A stretch of DNA of 6,032 nt, from positions 1-6,032 of the forward strand of contig CALJGH010000121.1 in assembly GCA_938073925.1 (NCBI GenBank). Reading direction: 5' to 3'. Position 1 is the first letter of the stretch. The number at the start of each line of letters is the position of its first letter. Of the stretch, positions 5,931-6,032 are shown in pieces. The translations under genes were made by a program, and so were the position numbers. This DNA is from an uncultured Nitrospinaceae bacterium (lineage in GTDB: Bacteria; Nitrospinota; Nitrospinia; Nitrospinales; VA-1). Under the pieces are notes generated by a model. It saw only the letters and a program-made list of their open reading frames with translations. It did no database searches and was not told the DNA's origin.

Positions 5931-6032
5931 ATAATATCTTTTATTAGGCCGTGATTGATCTATCCTTATTGTTCTATTATTTCAAATATCTAGTTTTAAA
6001 AAATAAAATATTATAAATTAAAACCTATACTA

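Overview
The window is AT-rich bacterial DNA with short intergenic gaps. It carries part of an electron-transport operon followed by small housekeeping and hypothetical genes. The bd-like oxidase paired with a membrane diheme cytochrome c resembles arrangements I associate with nitrite-oxidising lineages such as Nitrospirota and Nitrospinota. That link comes from memory of the family and is only a tentative taxonomic hint; there is no rRNA or other marker gene here.

Left third (2-3140, + strand): a 5'-truncated gene for a large multi-pass protein related to subunit I of cytochrome bd oxidase (CydA-like). Fifteen bases later comes a gene for a five-helix membrane protein ending in two c-type haem domains. 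A perfect 17-bp hairpin with a U-tract ends the operon. The two proteins probably form one complex in which the diheme subunit passes electrons to the CydA-like subunit. No CydB gene is present in the window. The CydA-like protein appears to lack the long quinol-binding loop and carries about 120 extra residues (3-4 membrane helices) between the first two canonical helices.

Middle (3212-4545): a stand-alone cytoplasmic leucine-rich-repeat protein (+) with an exact 27-residue period. It converges on a minus-strand pair that reads from a small zinc-ribbon protein into a BolA-family protein. A small two-helix membrane protein diverges from the zinc-ribbon gene, and a 16-bp inverted repeat lies at the divergent start.

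Right part (4604-5827, minus strand): a MOSC-domain (YiiM-like) protein, then an unrecognised 184-residue protein in the same reading frame. The two are separated by one TGA codon and ten open codons. Three A9-A10 runs lie inside these two genes. Upstream of the MOSC gene is an AT-rich non-coding stretch (5828-6032) with four exact copies of a 9-bp tandem repeat.

No tRNA, rRNA, CRISPR array, transposase or insertion sequence was seen. The most unusual item is the CydA-like and diheme cytochrome c module.
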